A DNA stretch of 64,000 nt from an uncultured Acidimicrobiales bacterium (GTDB lineage: Bacteria > Actinomycetota > Acidimicrobiia > Acidimicrobiales > SHLQ01): assembly GCA_938015295.1 (NCBI GenBank), contig CALLQB010000054.1:1-64000 (forward strand), given 5' to 3'. The translations under genes and the position numbers were made by a program. This document shows positions 36,748 through 44,183 of the stretch, one piece after another (the stretch's first letter is position 1; each line of letters begins with the position of its first letter). The notes beneath the pieces are model-generated. The model saw only the letters and a program-made list of their open reading frames with translations, was not told where the DNA came from and did no database searches.

Positions 36748-37584
36748 CTACTCGCCCTTGAAAACCGGCGTCCGTTTTTCGACGAACGCCTGCGCTGCTT
36801 CTCGATGATCAGCGGTGGTGCTGGTGTGACGATGATGCGTCGCCTCGAGATCAAGAAGGGTGCCGAGATCAGCCGAGACACTGCGGTTGATGTTCTCCTT
36901 CATATAGCGGTAGGCAATCGTCGGCCCTGCCGCTAGCCGGGCGGCGGTCGATCGCCAAGCGTCGGCAAAGCCATCGGCGTCGACAACCGTGTTGACGATG
37001 CCCAACCTGAGCGCGGTTTCCATATCGATCCGGTCGCCAAGGTAGTAGAGCTCCTTTGCCCGGGCTAGCCCCACAAGCTGCGTCAAAAACCATGTGCCGC
37101 CGAAGTCTCCCGACAATCCGACCTTTCCGAATGCTGTTGCAAGCACGGCGTCAGCAGAAGCAATCCTCATGTCGCAGGCAAGCGCCAGCGCAAGCCCAGC
37201 GCCAGCGGCAGCACCACCTACGGCTGCGACGGTCGGTTTCGGCATGGAGAAAAGGGCACCCGAAATGGCTCGGTGGCGAAGCCGCTGCCTATGGATCTGT
37301 TCATCGAGTGGCATCGGCGGCGACGCGACCGCAGGCATCGAGCTGTTGCGCTCAGCCATCCCTTTCACGTCGCCACCCGCACAGAATGCGCCACCTGCGC
37401 CGGTGAGCACGACGCAGCGAACATCGGTCGCCGTCTCCGCATCGGCCAGCGCCACCTCAAGGCCTGCCCACATTGCCGCATCAAGAGCGTTGCGCCGTTC
37501 GGGCTTGTTCATGGTTATGACACCCACTCCTGCGGCTACCTCGTAGGTGATGTTGCTACTGCCGGTGTCTACAAATCGGTCCAT
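36748..37584 (-). CDS. Enoyl-CoA hydratase/isomerase (PaaG-like)
   Basis: The product has 278 residues with the crotonase fold: VGVITMNKPERRNALDAAM, the CoA/oxyanion motif GAFCAGGDVKGMA, and PTVAAVGGAAAGAGLALALACDMRIAS. At the first catalytic position it reads GKVGLSGDFGGTWFL, with Asp as in PaaG-type isomerases rather than the Glu pair of true hydratases. It may isomerise or hydrate an acyl-CoA from ring or side-chain breakdown. A good GAGGAA ribosome site precedes ATG 37584. Confidence 0.87.
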   Translation of the reverse strand: MDRFVDTGSSNITYEVAAGVGVITMNKPERRNALDAAMWAGLEVALADAETATDVRCVVLTGAGGAFCAGGDVKGMAERNSSMPAVASPPMPLDEQIHRQRLRHRAISGALFSMPKPTVAAVGGAAAGAGLALALACDMRIASADAVLATAFGKVGLSGDFGGTWFLTQLVGLARAKELYYLGDRIDMETALRLGIVNTVVDADGFADAWRSTAARLAAGPTIAYRYMKENINRSVSADLGTLLDLEATHHRHTSTTADHREAAQAFVEKRTPVFKGE

Positions 37585-37905
37585 GATTGGTTCCTCAATT
37601 TTTTTACAGCACTTCCCTAGTCAGCACTTCCCGAGTGCCAGGACTCGAGCGCCTCGATACTTGCCTGCGAGGGATTGACTATCGTGGTTCTGTTGGGAGT
37701 CACCGGGACACGGCCACCGCTTTCGCAGCCGCCTCGCTTACCTGTTCGTCTACAAAGGCTCCAGCTGGCTTCAACTTCATACTCGGCACCGTAACTGTGC
37801 CCTAGCTTCGCCACCAGTTTGCAGACAACCCGAGCGGAAGTTCGAGGCGAACCGGTTGCCGCGTTACGTTGGTGCCGGGGACGAGAGCTGCTTGGGGGCA
37901 ACCGA
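37585..37905. other. Intergenic stretch with no recognised gene
   Basis: About 320 bp lie between the divergent enoyl-CoA hydratase and P450 genes. It holds a short near-direct repeat (two copies of AGCACTTCCC, 37609 and 37622 onward) and a T-tract at about 37593 that forms an A-rich leader for the hydratase gene. Small open frames across it show no family similarity. It probably contains promoters for both genes. Confidence 0.5.
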
Positions 37906-39147
37906 ATGCAAACCGATATTTTCCACAACGAACATCGTTATGGCGATATGGCTTCATGGCGCACCGAAGCACTTGCCCTGCACGCAAGCGGACCGATCCA
38001 TCGAGTGGAATCCGCCAGCCATCCGCCCTTCTGGGGGGTGATTGGTCACGACGAGGTGATGATGATCGAACGTCACCCCGAGCTGTTCACCAACGAACCC
38101 GAAGCGGTGCTGATTACCAACCAAAGCCTCGAGGAGCGCGACGCACTCGGCGCCCAAATACGAACCCTCATCCATATGGATGCGCCCGACCACACGAAGT
38201 ACCGCAAACTCACCAACGAGTGGTTTAAGCCGGCCGGAGTCAAGCGTATGCAGAGCCGACTCGACGAGTTGAGCGCTGAAGCGGTCGCCACGATGCGAGC
38301 AGCCAATGGAGAAATCGACTTCAATCAGCAAGTTGCGGTTCGTTACCCGCTGCAGGTCATCTTGTCGATCCTTGGCCTGCCCACCGATGACTACCCCCGC
38401 ATGCTCAAGCTCACGCAAGAACTCTTTGGGTCCACCGACCCCGACCTGCAACGCGAGGCGGCCACCCCTGAAGAGCGGGCACAGGTCGTGTTCGATTTCT
38501 ACAACTACTTCACCGAACTCACGATGGCTCGGCGCGAGAACCCCACCGACGATCTCGCCTCGCTGATCGCAAACGGCAAAATCGACGGCGAACCAATGCC
38601 CGATCTTGAGACGATGGGTTACTACGTCATCATCGCCACGGCAGGACACGACACCACCGCCGCATCGATGTCTGAGGGCATGCTTCGGTTGGCCGAGAAC
38701 CCCGACCAGTTCGCACGACTCAAGGCCGACCCTTCGCTGATTCCCAACGCGGTCGAGGAGATGATTCGTCTGTCATCGCCGGTGCGCCACTTTATGCGAA
38801 CAGCTGTCGAGGACACCGAGGTTGGAGGGCAGCCAGTAGCCAAGGGCGACTGGCTCATGCTCAACTACGCCGCAGCGAATCTCGATCCGAAACAGTTCGA
38901 CAATCCGCTGTCATTCGACATCGGGCGCAGCAACGCCGACCGGCACATAGCGTTTGGCTTCGGTACCCACTTCTGCCTCGGGGCGCAGCTCGCGCGCCTC
39001 GAACTCCGCTCGCTCTTTACGCACCTGATAGCGAATATCGACACCCTCGAACCGGCGGGCGACGCCACAACCTCGAAGGCTGTGTTCGTCAGTGGCCACA
39101 AGTCCGTGCCACTCCGCTTCACGATGACTTCAGCTGGCGATATCTGA
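37906..39147 (+). CDS. Cytochrome P450
   Basis: The product has 413 residues from ATG 37906, which follows GGGGG at suitable spacing. Motifs are the I-helix TAGHDTTAAS, ExxR in EEMIRLSSPVRHFMR, and the haem loop AFGFGTHFCLGAQ, all intact. The frame upstream to 37819 is not conserved-looking. The pattern HMDAPDHTKYRKLTNEWF is typical of actinobacterial P450s acting on sterol or terpenoid side chains, but the substrate is not known. It stands alone on its strand, followed by the OsmC promoter. Confidence 0.92.
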   Translation: MQTDIFHNEHRYGDMASWRTEALALHASGPIHRVESASHPPFWGVIGHDEVMMIERHPELFTNEPEAVLITNQSLEERDALGAQIRTLIHMDAPDHTKYRKLTNEWFKPAGVKRMQSRLDELSAEAVATMRAANGEIDFNQQVAVRYPLQVILSILGLPTDDYPRMLKLTQELFGSTDPDLQREAATPEERAQVVFDFYNYFTELTMARRENPTDDLASLIANGKIDGEPMPDLETMGYYVIIATAGHDTTAASMSEGMLRLAENPDQFARLKADPSLIPNAVEEMIRLSSPVRHFMRTAVEDTEVGGQPVAKGDWLMLNYAAANLDPKQFDNPLSFDIGRSNADRHIAFGFGTHFCLGAQLARLELRSLFTHLIANIDTLEPAGDATTSKAVFVSGHKSVPLRFTMTSAGDI

Positions 39148-39190
39148 GAGCACTTGGCTTTCGGGCCAAACATCTGCACCTCGTCACGGG

Positions 39191-39254
39191 TTGACATCGA
39201 ACGCGATCCTTCCTAAACATGACTAATCCGATCGGGAATTGCCTATTTCGGATT
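39191..39254 (+). promoter_or_regulatory. Promoter with overlapping operator ahead of the OsmC-like gene
   Basis: The -35 box TTGACA (39191-39196), a 17-bp spacer and TAAACA (39214-39219) form a good vegetative-type promoter. AATCCGA (39225-39231) and TCGGATT (39248-39254) form an inverted repeat right at and after the expected transcription start. A repressor bound there would block initiation, and this could provide peroxide or thiol-stress control of the OsmC gene. Confidence 0.6.
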
Positions 39255-39298
39255 CTGAGGCGCCTGTCTCGGGAAACCCAGCACCGAAAGCGGGACTC

Positions 39299-39826
39299 AT
39301 GTCCACCACCGAAACCACCACCCAGCTCAATGACGTCAACATCGCTGCCGTCGCCGGCCTTGCCGGGAAGATCGTCGAAGAACCTGCGGTCGCCGCTACC
39401 ACCTGGCAGGCGACCGTCGACTGGAAAGGGGCCTTTCGCTCCGAAGCCAGCATTCGCGACTTCGCCCCGGCGGTCTCCGACGAGCCCGAATCACTCGGCG
39501 GCGGAGACGCTGGCCCGAACCCCGTCGAACAACTCCTCGGAGCCCTCGGCAATTGCCTCGCCGTCGGCTACGCCGCCAACGCCACCATGGCTGGAATCGA
39601 CATCAAGGACCTGCAGGTGAAAGTTGAAGGCGACCTTGACCTCCACACGTTCCTCGGCCTTACCGACGGCAACGCCGGCTTCGAAGACATCCGAGTGAAC
39701 GTTCACCTCGATAGCGACGCCTCCCCCGAACAGCTACAGGAGCTGCACGCCAAGGTCACCAGCACGTCGCCAGTCGGTCACACGTTGGCCCGCACGGTGC
39801 CGCTCCACATCGATCTGGCGCAATAG
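39299..39826 (+). CDS. OsmC-family protein, one redox Cys replaced
   Basis: The product has 175 residues from ATG 39299. OsmC/Ohr features are FRSEASIRDFAPAVSDEPESLGGGDAGPNPVEQLLGALGNCLAVGYA with the first reactive Cys, and the C-terminal SPVGHTLARTVPL. The second Cys of peroxidase members, normally just before PV, is Ser here (STSPVGH). It is therefore unlikely to be a normal two-Cys organic hydroperoxide reductase and may be one of the broader OsmC-like group. It converges on a P450 gene 22 bp away. Confidence 0.85.
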   Translation: MSTTETTTQLNDVNIAAVAGLAGKIVEEPAVAATTWQATVDWKGAFRSEASIRDFAPAVSDEPESLGGGDAGPNPVEQLLGALGNCLAVGYAANATMAGIDIKDLQVKVEGDLDLHTFLGLTDGNAGFEDIRVNVHLDSDASPEQLQELHAKVTSTSPVGHTLARTVPLHIDLAQ

Positions 39827-39848
39827 CGCCCGGCAGACAAGAACCTGT

Positions 39849-41087
39849 TCAGCGCCGGTGCACCTTTACCGGCATGGCCTCGAAACCTCGAAGCGTCATG
39901 CGATTTCGACGTTTGAGTTCGCCATCGAGTTCGACCGACGCACAGTGATTGATCAACGCGCCGAACACTTCTTGGCCTTCCGCCCGCGAAAGATTTGCGC
40001 CGAGGCAGTAGTGGATGCCGGACGCAAAGCTCATCGGTGTGCCCTCATCGCGGCTGATATCGAAACGGTCGGGGTCAGTGAATTGGTCGGGATCGCGATT
40101 GGCCGCCCCAAGGAGGGTGACCACTCGGGTCCCGGCGTCCACTGGTTCGCCCAACAACTCAGCCGGCTCGAGAGCCGTTCGCACATCGAGCTGCACGGGT
40201 GAATCCCAGCGAAGCATCTCGTCGACAGCCGAGGGAAGCAAAGCGGGGTCGGCCCACAGCTTTTGCTGCTCGTCAGGATTGCCGAGCAACGCTCCCATGC
40301 CGTTACCAATGAGATTTGTCGTCGTTTCGAAACCGGCAGCGAAAAGCAGCATCGACACGGCGATGATCTCACCCTCGCTGAGCGAGTCGCCAGCTTCTTC
40401 GACCGCAATCAGGTCGGACAACAGGTCGTCGCAGGGCTTTGCGCGACGTTTGTCCACCAGCGCCTTGAAGTATGCGACGACCTCGGCCTGACTTTCCTCT
40501 GCAGCAAGCAATTCGTCGAGCGTCGCCGCCGGTTCGATACCCGCAGCCGATGCGGTGATCAGTTTGCGAAACTTCGGCCAGTCGGCCTCGGGCACGCCCA
40601 CCATCGTGCCGATGACAGCGACCGGGAGTGGAAAACCGATGCCCTCGAGCAGATCGCCACCACCGGTGCGGACGAAGTCGCCAACGATACGGTCGGCAAG
40701 AACGCCGATCTGCTCGCGCAACTGCTCGACACGTCGTGGTGTAAACGCACGCGAGACAAGGCTTCGTTGTCGGGTATGGTGCGGCGGGTTGAGAAACAAC
40801 ATCGAGGTTGCGCGTTTCTCAGCGATCTGCCTCTCTAGCTGTTTTTGTCGAAACGCAAGCACCTCTGGGTCGGTCGTGGGGATGAGACTGTTGCCGCCCC
40901 GATTCGACTTGCCCCAGCGATTGTCGCGAAGGATCTCGTTGCAGTCGGCAAATCGGGTCAAAAAGATCGCTCCGGTCGCGCTGTGATGCACCGGGGCAGT
41001 TTCTCGAAGATGGCGGTAGTAGGGCGTCGGATCGTCCAAGCCTTCGGGGCTGAAGAAGATGTTGATGACGGCGTCGTCGGGGCTCAC
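39849..41087 (-). CDS. Cytochrome P450 coupled to the selenoprotein gene
   Basis: The product has 412 residues from GTG 41087 (VSPDDAVINIFFSPEG). This GTG overlaps the stop of the upstream selenoprotein gene as GTGA, so the longer Arg-rich frame running to 41213 is an antisense-like extension and was rejected. Motifs are FAAGFETTTNLIG in the I helix, DEMLRWDSPVQLDVR with ExxR, and the haem loop SFASGIHYCLGAN. The one-to-one coupling suggests both proteins act in one process, which is unusual for this family pair. Confidence 0.9.
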   Translation of the reverse strand: MSPDDAVINIFFSPEGLDDPTPYYRHLRETAPVHHSATGAIFLTRFADCNEILRDNRWGKSNRGGNSLIPTTDPEVLAFRQKQLERQIAEKRATSMLFLNPPHHTRQRSLVSRAFTPRRVEQLREQIGVLADRIVGDFVRTGGGDLLEGIGFPLPVAVIGTMVGVPEADWPKFRKLITASAAGIEPAATLDELLAAEESQAEVVAYFKALVDKRRAKPCDDLLSDLIAVEEAGDSLSEGEIIAVSMLLFAAGFETTTNLIGNGMGALLGNPDEQQKLWADPALLPSAVDEMLRWDSPVQLDVRTALEPAELLGEPVDAGTRVVTLLGAANRDPDQFTDPDRFDISRDEGTPMSFASGIHYCLGANLSRAEGQEVFGALINHCASVELDGELKRRNRMTLRGFEAMPVKVHRR

Positions 41088-41968
41088 GTGCCCTTTTCCT
41101 CGGCCGCGGCCTCGCGTCTCGCCTTGCGAATTGCGTCGATGCTGTGCGCGACGATCGGGCTCGGCTCGGACGGCTGCCAGCTCTTGTACGCCTCTTTGGG
41201 ATCGCCCGGCCATGGCTCTTCGACATCGACACGTGCCTCCGGCGCCCTCGCCGAAACCACAAGATCAAGAGCAGAACGCAGGGTGCGCGACTGCATACCG
41301 ACGTCGCCAGCGACACCAAAGGAATGCCCAAACGGGAACTCGACAGCGAGCACCCTCGAGCTGCGGTACTTCTCCGCCAGCACCGGCATCATCGTGACGA
41401 CAACGGTGGCGATTCCTGCGGCTTCAATGACACGTGCCAGCACGGGCACGTTCTTGCAGCAGTCCGGTCAAGCAGGGGCGAGGATCAACACGTCGATCTC
41501 GGCGGCATGACAGCGCGCTGCGATATCAGGGCCGATCTCGGTCCGCCACACCTCGGCACCGTCCTCTTGAAAACCCATCACCGAGAAATGTTCAGGAGCG
41601 GCGCTGCCGACAACTCCTTCGGCCACGAGTTCGTTCAGCCGGGCAACCGGAAGCGAGATGTTGAAGTCGACAAGAATGTCGGCGGTGTTGATATGGAGAT
41701 GAGTTGCGTCGATCTGCTGCTGCTCAACGTCGTTGGGGATCATGCGCAGTGTCGGGTCGCCCCATGTTGGTTCGCGGCGCTCTCGTTCGACATCAAAGGG
41801 CTCTTGCGTATCGGCAAGGTACATTCCTGCGCTCGATAGCAACCCAACCCGGGCGTCGGCCAGCGGTTTGGTGAGTTCGGACCACACCGGTTCGTGGTCG
41901 AACTGCGGCTCGGCTTCGAACATGGCACGAAAGGCCCTTGGCAGAAATGCATAGCTGTCTACGGTCAT
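41084..41968 (-). CDS. Predicted selenoprotein of the GrdB/PrdB-like family, UGA-Sec at codon 167
   Basis: Two same-frame segments are separated by one TGA (41468-41470). Together they give 294 residues of the glycine/sarcosine/proline reductase B-like family. The interrupted site reads LILAPA-U-PDCCKNVPVLARVIEAAG, matching the family's redox motif, where related proteins carry Sec or Cys before 'P-x-C'. The C-terminal VEFPFGHSFGVAGDVGMQ is also typical. ATG 41968 follows GGAG at good spacing. UGA serves as a normal stop in many other genes here, so the code is not globally changed. A SECIS-like hairpin follows the UGA. The substrate is unknown; the classic Grd partner proteins are absent. 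Confidence 0.85.
41432..41451 (-). promoter_or_regulatory. Predicted bacterial SECIS element
   Basis: On the coding strand, 16 nt after the UGA codon, ACGTGCC and GGCACGT form a perfect 7-bp stem with loop CGTGCT. The loop lies about 24-29 nt after the UGA and has a G among its first two bases, as expected for bacterial SECIS hairpins recognised by SelB. The element lies inside the coding sequence, as in bacterial selenoprotein genes. Confidence 0.75.
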
Positions 41969-42067
41969 CGTCACTCCACGTGGCTCGCCAGCGATACTTC
42001 CAGCACGCGATCCCTTTCGCAATTACCTACCGTTCAGAACGTTCGGCCAACGAAGTAGATTGCTGCA

Positions 42068-42946
42068 ATGTCCTCGCTACGCGTTGCCACGCTGAATCTC
42101 GCCTCGTTGTTTGAACGCGACTGGGAATCCCGTCGGTGGGAAACACTTGCATGGCTCGACAGGCTCGACGCCGACATCGTGTGTCTCCAAGAAGTTTGGC
42201 AACCCGCCGAGGGCACACCCGCCGATAACGAAGCTACGAACACCGCTGGCTGGTTGGTCGACAACGACGATTCACACGACTGGCATTGGGTCTTTGGGGG
42301 CTGCGACCTTCCCTGGCACGGCCAAACCATCACTTTCGGCTCGGCAATTCTCAGCCGCTGGCCAATCGATATGCACAACGTCGTCACGCTGCCGATCGAC
42401 GCGAGCCCGACAGTACCCAACCCCGTCTACCGGATGCCGATGGAACTGCTGCACGCCCGCAGCAACGGCATCGATGTTTTCAGCACCCACCTCGCGCCTC
42501 CGCCCGCACAGGCGTATCACCGGGTTGTCCAGGCAATGTTCATCGACGACCAGATCAAGGCGCATGCCGACCCTGCAGCGTTGATGCCGCCAATTCTTTG
42601 CGGTGATTTCAACGCCGAACCACTCTCCGATGAGATCCGGTTTCTGTCTTCGCTGGCCACCATCGACGGCACAAGCACCTACTACCAAGACGCGTGGCGC
42701 GCTGCGGGCAACACCGAGCCCGGCTTCACGTGGGATCACCGGTCCAACGAAGTCGCCCGCGATATGCGGCTCCCGGTCAAGCGACTCGACTACATCTTTG
42801 TCGGCGACCCCTTTGGCCGCCCCGATGGCGTCGGACTCGTCGAACGCTGCGAGTTGGCCTTTCATGAACCGATTACAGGAATCGTGGCAAGCGACCACTT
42901 CGGGGTCGTCGCCGATATCCGGTGGACACAACGACCGGTCACCTGA
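42068..42946 (+). CDS. Endonuclease/exonuclease/phosphatase-fold protein
   Basis: The product has 292 residues. The fold's landmarks are all visible: VATLNLASL at the start, the metal Glu in DIVCLQEVWQP, FSTHLAPPP with His, the metal Asp/Asn in LCGDFNAEP, RLDYIFVGDP, and the final VASDHFGVVADI. It may be a phosphodiesterase or a phosphatase of lipids or nucleotides, or a nuclease. It has no signal peptide, so it is probably cytoplasmic. It is divergent from the selenoprotein gene (99 bp between starts) and 52 bp ahead of an MFS gene. Confidence 0.85.
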   Translation: MSSLRVATLNLASLFERDWESRRWETLAWLDRLDADIVCLQEVWQPAEGTPADNEATNTAGWLVDNDDSHDWHWVFGGCDLPWHGQTITFGSAILSRWPIDMHNVVTLPIDASPTVPNPVYRMPMELLHARSNGIDVFSTHLAPPPAQAYHRVVQAMFIDDQIKAHADPAALMPPILCGDFNAEPLSDEIRFLSSLATIDGTSTYYQDAWRAAGNTEPGFTWDHRSNEVARDMRLPVKRLDYIFVGDPFGRPDGVGLVERCELAFHEPITGIVASDHFGVVADIRWTQRPVT

Positions 42947-42998
42947 TCGGGCCGCCGAAGCCGCGCTCGATAGCCTTTTAGAGGCAGACTGTCACCCG

Positions 42999-44183
42999 AT
43001 GAAACGCCAGCTGCTCCCCTTTCAGATCGTCATTGCGGTCATCAATGCATCGATCGCCGGCATCATCGTCGTGCTCGGCGAGCTACGCGACGAGCTCGGG
43101 TTTAGTGATACCGGCATCGGCATCATCGTGGCCGCCGGCTTCTTTGCCTCGTTCGTCTCGCAAGTCGCTTTCTCGAAGTTCGCCGACCGCGGCTACGGCC
43201 GCCAAATGGCCACTACCGGCATCGCCATTAGCGCTGCGGCACTTTTTGTCATGGTCGTTGCCGACGACCTCTGGACCTGGGGGCTCAGCCGCGCCGCCCT
43301 CGGTTTCGCGGGCGGCCTTGTACTTCCCGGATTGCGTCGGGCCGCCACGGTACTCGACCCAGCAAACGTCGGCGAGAACCTCGGTCGCCTCGTGATCGGC
43401 GAAATTCTTGGCTTCGTCCTTGGTCCAGTCGTGGCCGCCGCCCTCGTGCATTTCGGCGGCATTCGTGCGCCGTTTCTCGCATTCGCGATCGGATCGGTGG
43501 CGTTCCTGCCGTTCGTTGCACGCCTCCCGGCAGATCAGGGCAAACTCGACGCGGTTTCGCGCAACCCGCTCGATCTCTTTCGGTACCGCCGACTGCAGGG
43601 CGGGCTGATCCTCATCTTTGGGTATTTCTTTCTGATTGGCGCGTTCGAGGCAGTGGTACCGGTGATGTTCACCGACATGGGCGCCGATACCACGATGACC
43701 GGGATTGCGTTCACCGCATTCGCTATTCCAATCGTCGTCGTAAGCACGCTTGCCGGCCGAACTGCCGATCGGATCGGCCCGGCACGTGTGGCCATCGCCG
43801 GCATGGGGGTCAGCGCTGCGGCCACCACCGTCTACGGGTTCATTCCGACCGTCTGGGGGCTCACGGCGGTGATGTTGTTCGTCGGGTTTGCAGATGGCTT
43901 CGGGTTTATCGCGGGCCAGGTAACAATCTCACGAGCGGTGCCAGAAGAACGCCAGGCCGGAGCGCTCGGCCTCATGGGTGCGGCCGAGGTGTTGGGAGCT
44001 GGGGTCGCTGCGGTTCCGGCAGCGATGCTGTACGAGTCCAGCGGCAGAGAAATCACGTGGATCGCCGTCGGCGGCTCGACGCTACTTCTGCTGCTTGTTG
44101 GCCACCTTCGACTTCGCGGCACCGAACCGTTTAACACCGCTGGCCTCGCTCCGGACCCAGAGCCCACGCCGACCGTAAGTTAG
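42999..44183 (+). CDS. MFS transporter
   Basis: The product has 394 residues from ATG 42999 (MKRQLLPFQIVIAVINAS), with about 12 hydrophobic spans. Between spans 2 and 3 it has KFADRGYGRQM in the place of the MFS GxLxDRxGRR loop, and a second similar loop AGRTADRIGPARV in the C-terminal half. It resembles drug or sugar exporters, and the substrate is unknown. The longer frame upstream lies inside the preceding gene and was rejected. Its end overlaps the convergent FN3 gene by 4 bp. Confidence 0.87.
   Translation: MKRQLLPFQIVIAVINASIAGIIVVLGELRDELGFSDTGIGIIVAAGFFASFVSQVAFSKFADRGYGRQMATTGIAISAAALFVMVVADDLWTWGLSRAALGFAGGLVLPGLRRAATVLDPANVGENLGRLVIGEILGFVLGPVVAAALVHFGGIRAPFLAFAIGSVAFLPFVARLPADQGKLDAVSRNPLDLFRYRRLQGGLILIFGYFFLIGAFEAVVPVMFTDMGADTTMTGIAFTAFAIPIVVVSTLAGRTADRIGPARVAIAGMGVSAAATTVYGFIPTVWGLTAVMLFVGFADGFGFIAGQVTISRAVPEERQAGALGLMGAAEVLGAGVAAVPAAMLYESSGREITWIAVGGSTLLLLLVGHLRLRGTEPFNTAGLAPDPEPTPTVS

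Noticed and set aside
37617-37928. A 103-codon minus-strand frame in the gap between hydratase and P450
   Set aside because: It overlaps the P450 start, is Arg/Ser-rich, and has no recognised motif or ribosome site.
41088-41213. Longer N-terminus for the P450 at 39849
   Set aside because: The extension is Arg-rich, lies antiparallel in frame to the upstream gene's codons, and GTG 41087 gives a normal P450 start overlapping the previous stop.
41084-41449. Separate small gene starting inside the selenoprotein region
   Set aside because: It is the same frame as the upstream segment, split only by one TGA; the joined protein matches a single family and its own start has no ribosome site.
42031-42041. 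Small palindrome CGTTCAGAACG as an SOS box
   Set aside because: It does not fit the actinobacterial LexA consensus spacing, and neither adjacent gene is a typical DNA-damage gene.
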